Origin: an uncultured Flavobacteriales bacterium
GTDB lineage: Bacteria; Bacteroidota; Bacteroidia; Flavobacteriales_D; SKUL01
Assembly: GCA_937911795.1 (NCBI GenBank)
Contig: CALDPJ010000220.1
Span: 1-6,837 of the forward strand
Direction: 5' to 3'
DNA length: 6,837 bases
Positions 6,305 to 6,837 of this stretch are shown here, one piece after another. Under the pieces are notes generated by a model that worked only from the letters and a program-made list of their open reading frames with translations, was not told the DNA's origin and ran no database searches. Both the position numbers and the translations under genes were made by a program. Position 1 is the first letter of the stretch. Every line of letters begins with the position of its first letter.

Positions 6305-6798
6305 AAATCAGTACCGATACAGACAGAGCCTGGGCTGTTCTTGAACAAGTCAGTGATCCGGAAATACCGGTTTTGTCAGTGGTGGATCTGGGGATTATCC
6401 GCGGAATACAGGAGGTTAATGATCAACTGGAAGTGACCATCTCGCCTACTTACTCCGGTTGTCCGGCAATGGAGGTGATAGAACAGGAAGTTCAGTGGGC
6501 ATTGGAGCAAGCTGGTTTCGAACGGGTGGAAATCATCACCGCCATTCACCCTGCCTGGACCACCGACTGGATGAGCGAGGACGGGCGCGAGGCACTGCGC
6601 CGCTTCGGGATCGCCCCACCGACCGGCCAGAAGGCGCACGGCCCGGTGCCGGTCGGGCTCTCGGTGCGCCGGGTCACCTGCCCGTTGTGCGGGTCGGAGG
6701 AGACCGAGGAGATCTCCCGCTTCGGGTCCACGGCCTGCAAGGCCCTGCGGCGCTGCCTGTCCTGCCGGGAGCCGTTCGACGAGTTCAAGACACTGTGA
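6298..6798 (+). CDS. paaD: PaaD, MIP18/DUF59-type maturation protein of the epoxidase (chimeric sequence)
   Basis: A 166-residue protein of normal PaaD length, made of an N-terminal DUF59/MIP18 domain and a C-terminal cysteine-rich tail. Seen directly: DPEIPVLSVVDLGI at residues 20-33, TYSGCPAMEV with Cys55 at 51-60, AWTTDWM at 86-92, and C128-x2-C131, C147, C153-x2-C156, which look like a zinc ribbon or metal site. PaaD is thought to help assemble the metal cofactors of the PaaABCE complex. It overlaps the paaC stop by 7 nt. The odd point is composition: third-position GC is 40 of 81 codons in 6298-6540 but 80 of 85 in 6541-6795. The C-terminal half reads like an actinobacterial PaaD, so the ORF is probably two half-genes joined in frame. 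Family identification is firm, but the full-length protein may not exist in nature. Confidence 0.85.
   Translation: MVKISTDTDRAWAVLEQVSDPEIPVLSVVDLGIIRGIQEVNDQLEVTISPTYSGCPAMEVIEQEVQWALEQAGFERVEIITAIHPAWTTDWMSEDGREALRRFGIAPPTGQKAHGPVPVGLSVRRVTCPLCGSEETEEISRFGSTACKALRRCLSCREPFDEFKTL
6535..6577. other. Probable chimeric junction between Bacteroidetes and actinobacterial DNA
   Basis: Within paaD the sequence passes from moderate GC with mixed codons to nearly uniform G/C third positions. The last A/T-ending codons before the change are ATT (6544-6546) and CCT (6550-6552). From 6553 the codons are almost all G/C-ending. The breakpoint lies at or within the stretch encoding the invariant AWTTDWM motif, where unrelated paaD genes share nucleotide identity. 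That is where a false overlap or template switch would be expected. The frame is preserved. Confidence 0.75.
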
Positions 6799-6837
6799 GG
6801 GGCTCCGCCCCCCACGCCCCCCGCTGGGGCTGCGCAC
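6553..6837 (+). other. High-GC segment of actinobacterial (Streptomyces-like) character
   Basis: This segment carries the 3' half of paaD plus 39 bases downstream. Codons such as cgc, ggg, gtc, ctc, tcg and gcc dominate, and the post-stop sequence is a G- and C-run inverted repeat typical of Streptomyces intergenic DNA. Neither feature occurs in the other 6.5 kb. It should not be used to infer the host's codon use or gene content. Confidence 0.75.
6799..6830 (+). terminator. GC-rich inverted repeats after paaD, possible terminator
   Basis: Directly after the stop codon, GGGGC (6799-6803) and GCCCC (6807-6811) form a 5-bp stem with a 3-nt loop. A second GCCCC (6816-6820) can pair with GGGGC (6826-6830). 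No T-run follows. Such repeats are frequent between genes in high-GC actinobacteria and may act as terminators or be simple intergenic repeats. Confidence 0.3.

Noticed and set aside
6298..6798. paaD as a natural horizontally acquired gene
   Set aside because: Only the 3' half is foreign in composition, the switch falls at a conserved motif close to the contig end, and no transfer machinery is visible. A technical chimera explains this better, though it is not proven.
6376..6837. Minus-strand open frame of 153 codons opposite paaD, running off the end
   Set aside because: High-GC DNA has few stop codons, so long antisense frames are expected. The translation is low-complexity Gly/Arg/Pro-rich and crosses the chimeric junction.
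1..6837. CRISPR array, tRNA, rRNA, insertion sequence or riboswitch
   Set aside because: No repeat-spacer pattern, cloverleaf, transposase or long inverted repeats were seen by eye. Coding density is high and the largest gene-free gap is 164 bp.

Overview
The window reads as a fragment of a Bacteroidetes (Bacteroidota) genome, probably from an uncultured or metagenomic source. The evidence is almost no Shine-Dalgarno sequences, exact TAnnTTTG-type -7 promoter motifs in the non-coding gaps, moderate GC, and protein sequences of Bacteroidetes style. The exception is the last ~285 bases (about 6553-6837). There the base composition and codon use jump abruptly to a high-GC, actinobacterial (Streptomyces-like) pattern.

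Left part (1-3793, all minus strand). This is a compact biosynthetic operon, transcribed right to left. It encodes an FAD-dependent geranylgeranyl-reductase-like oxidoreductase, a SAM methyltransferase, a chalcone-synthase-like type III polyketide synthase and a FabI/FabL-like enoyl-ACP reductase of the SDR family. At the window edge are the first nine codons of a further gene, which overlaps the SDR stop as ATGA. The three downstream genes overlap or abut, so translational coupling is likely. The inferred job is to make an acyl chain with FAS-like enzymes, extend and cyclise it with the type III PKS to a phenolic, pyrone or resorcinol-type lipid, then methylate and oxidise or reduce it. The product itself cannot be read from the sequence.

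Middle (3794-4283). An 80-residue protein of unknown function lies upstream of the operon on the same strand. A small hairpin with a T-run follows its stop. A 164-bp divergent promoter region separates it from the rightward genes. Good Bacteroidetes-type promoter motifs point in both directions, with their -33 elements back to back.

Right part (4284-6798, plus strand). This is the start of a phenylacetate catabolic operon, paaA-paaB-paaC-paaD, tightly packed with gaps of 10 and 1 nt and then a 7-nt overlap. PaaA is the diiron oxygenase subunit, PaaC its structural partner, PaaB a small bridging subunit, and PaaD a MIP18/DUF59-type maturation factor. The reductase paaE is not in the window.

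The most important anomaly is inside paaD. Codons before about 6540 are 49% G/C at third positions (40 of 81, hand count), and codons after it are 94% (80 of 85). The switch falls at or just before the conserved AWTTDWM motif, and the reading frame stays intact. The simplest explanation is a chimeric join (assembly or library artefact) between a Bacteroidetes paa operon and an actinobacterial paaD at a conserved stretch. A natural recombination is possible but less likely. I found no mobile element, CRISPR array, tRNA or rRNA.
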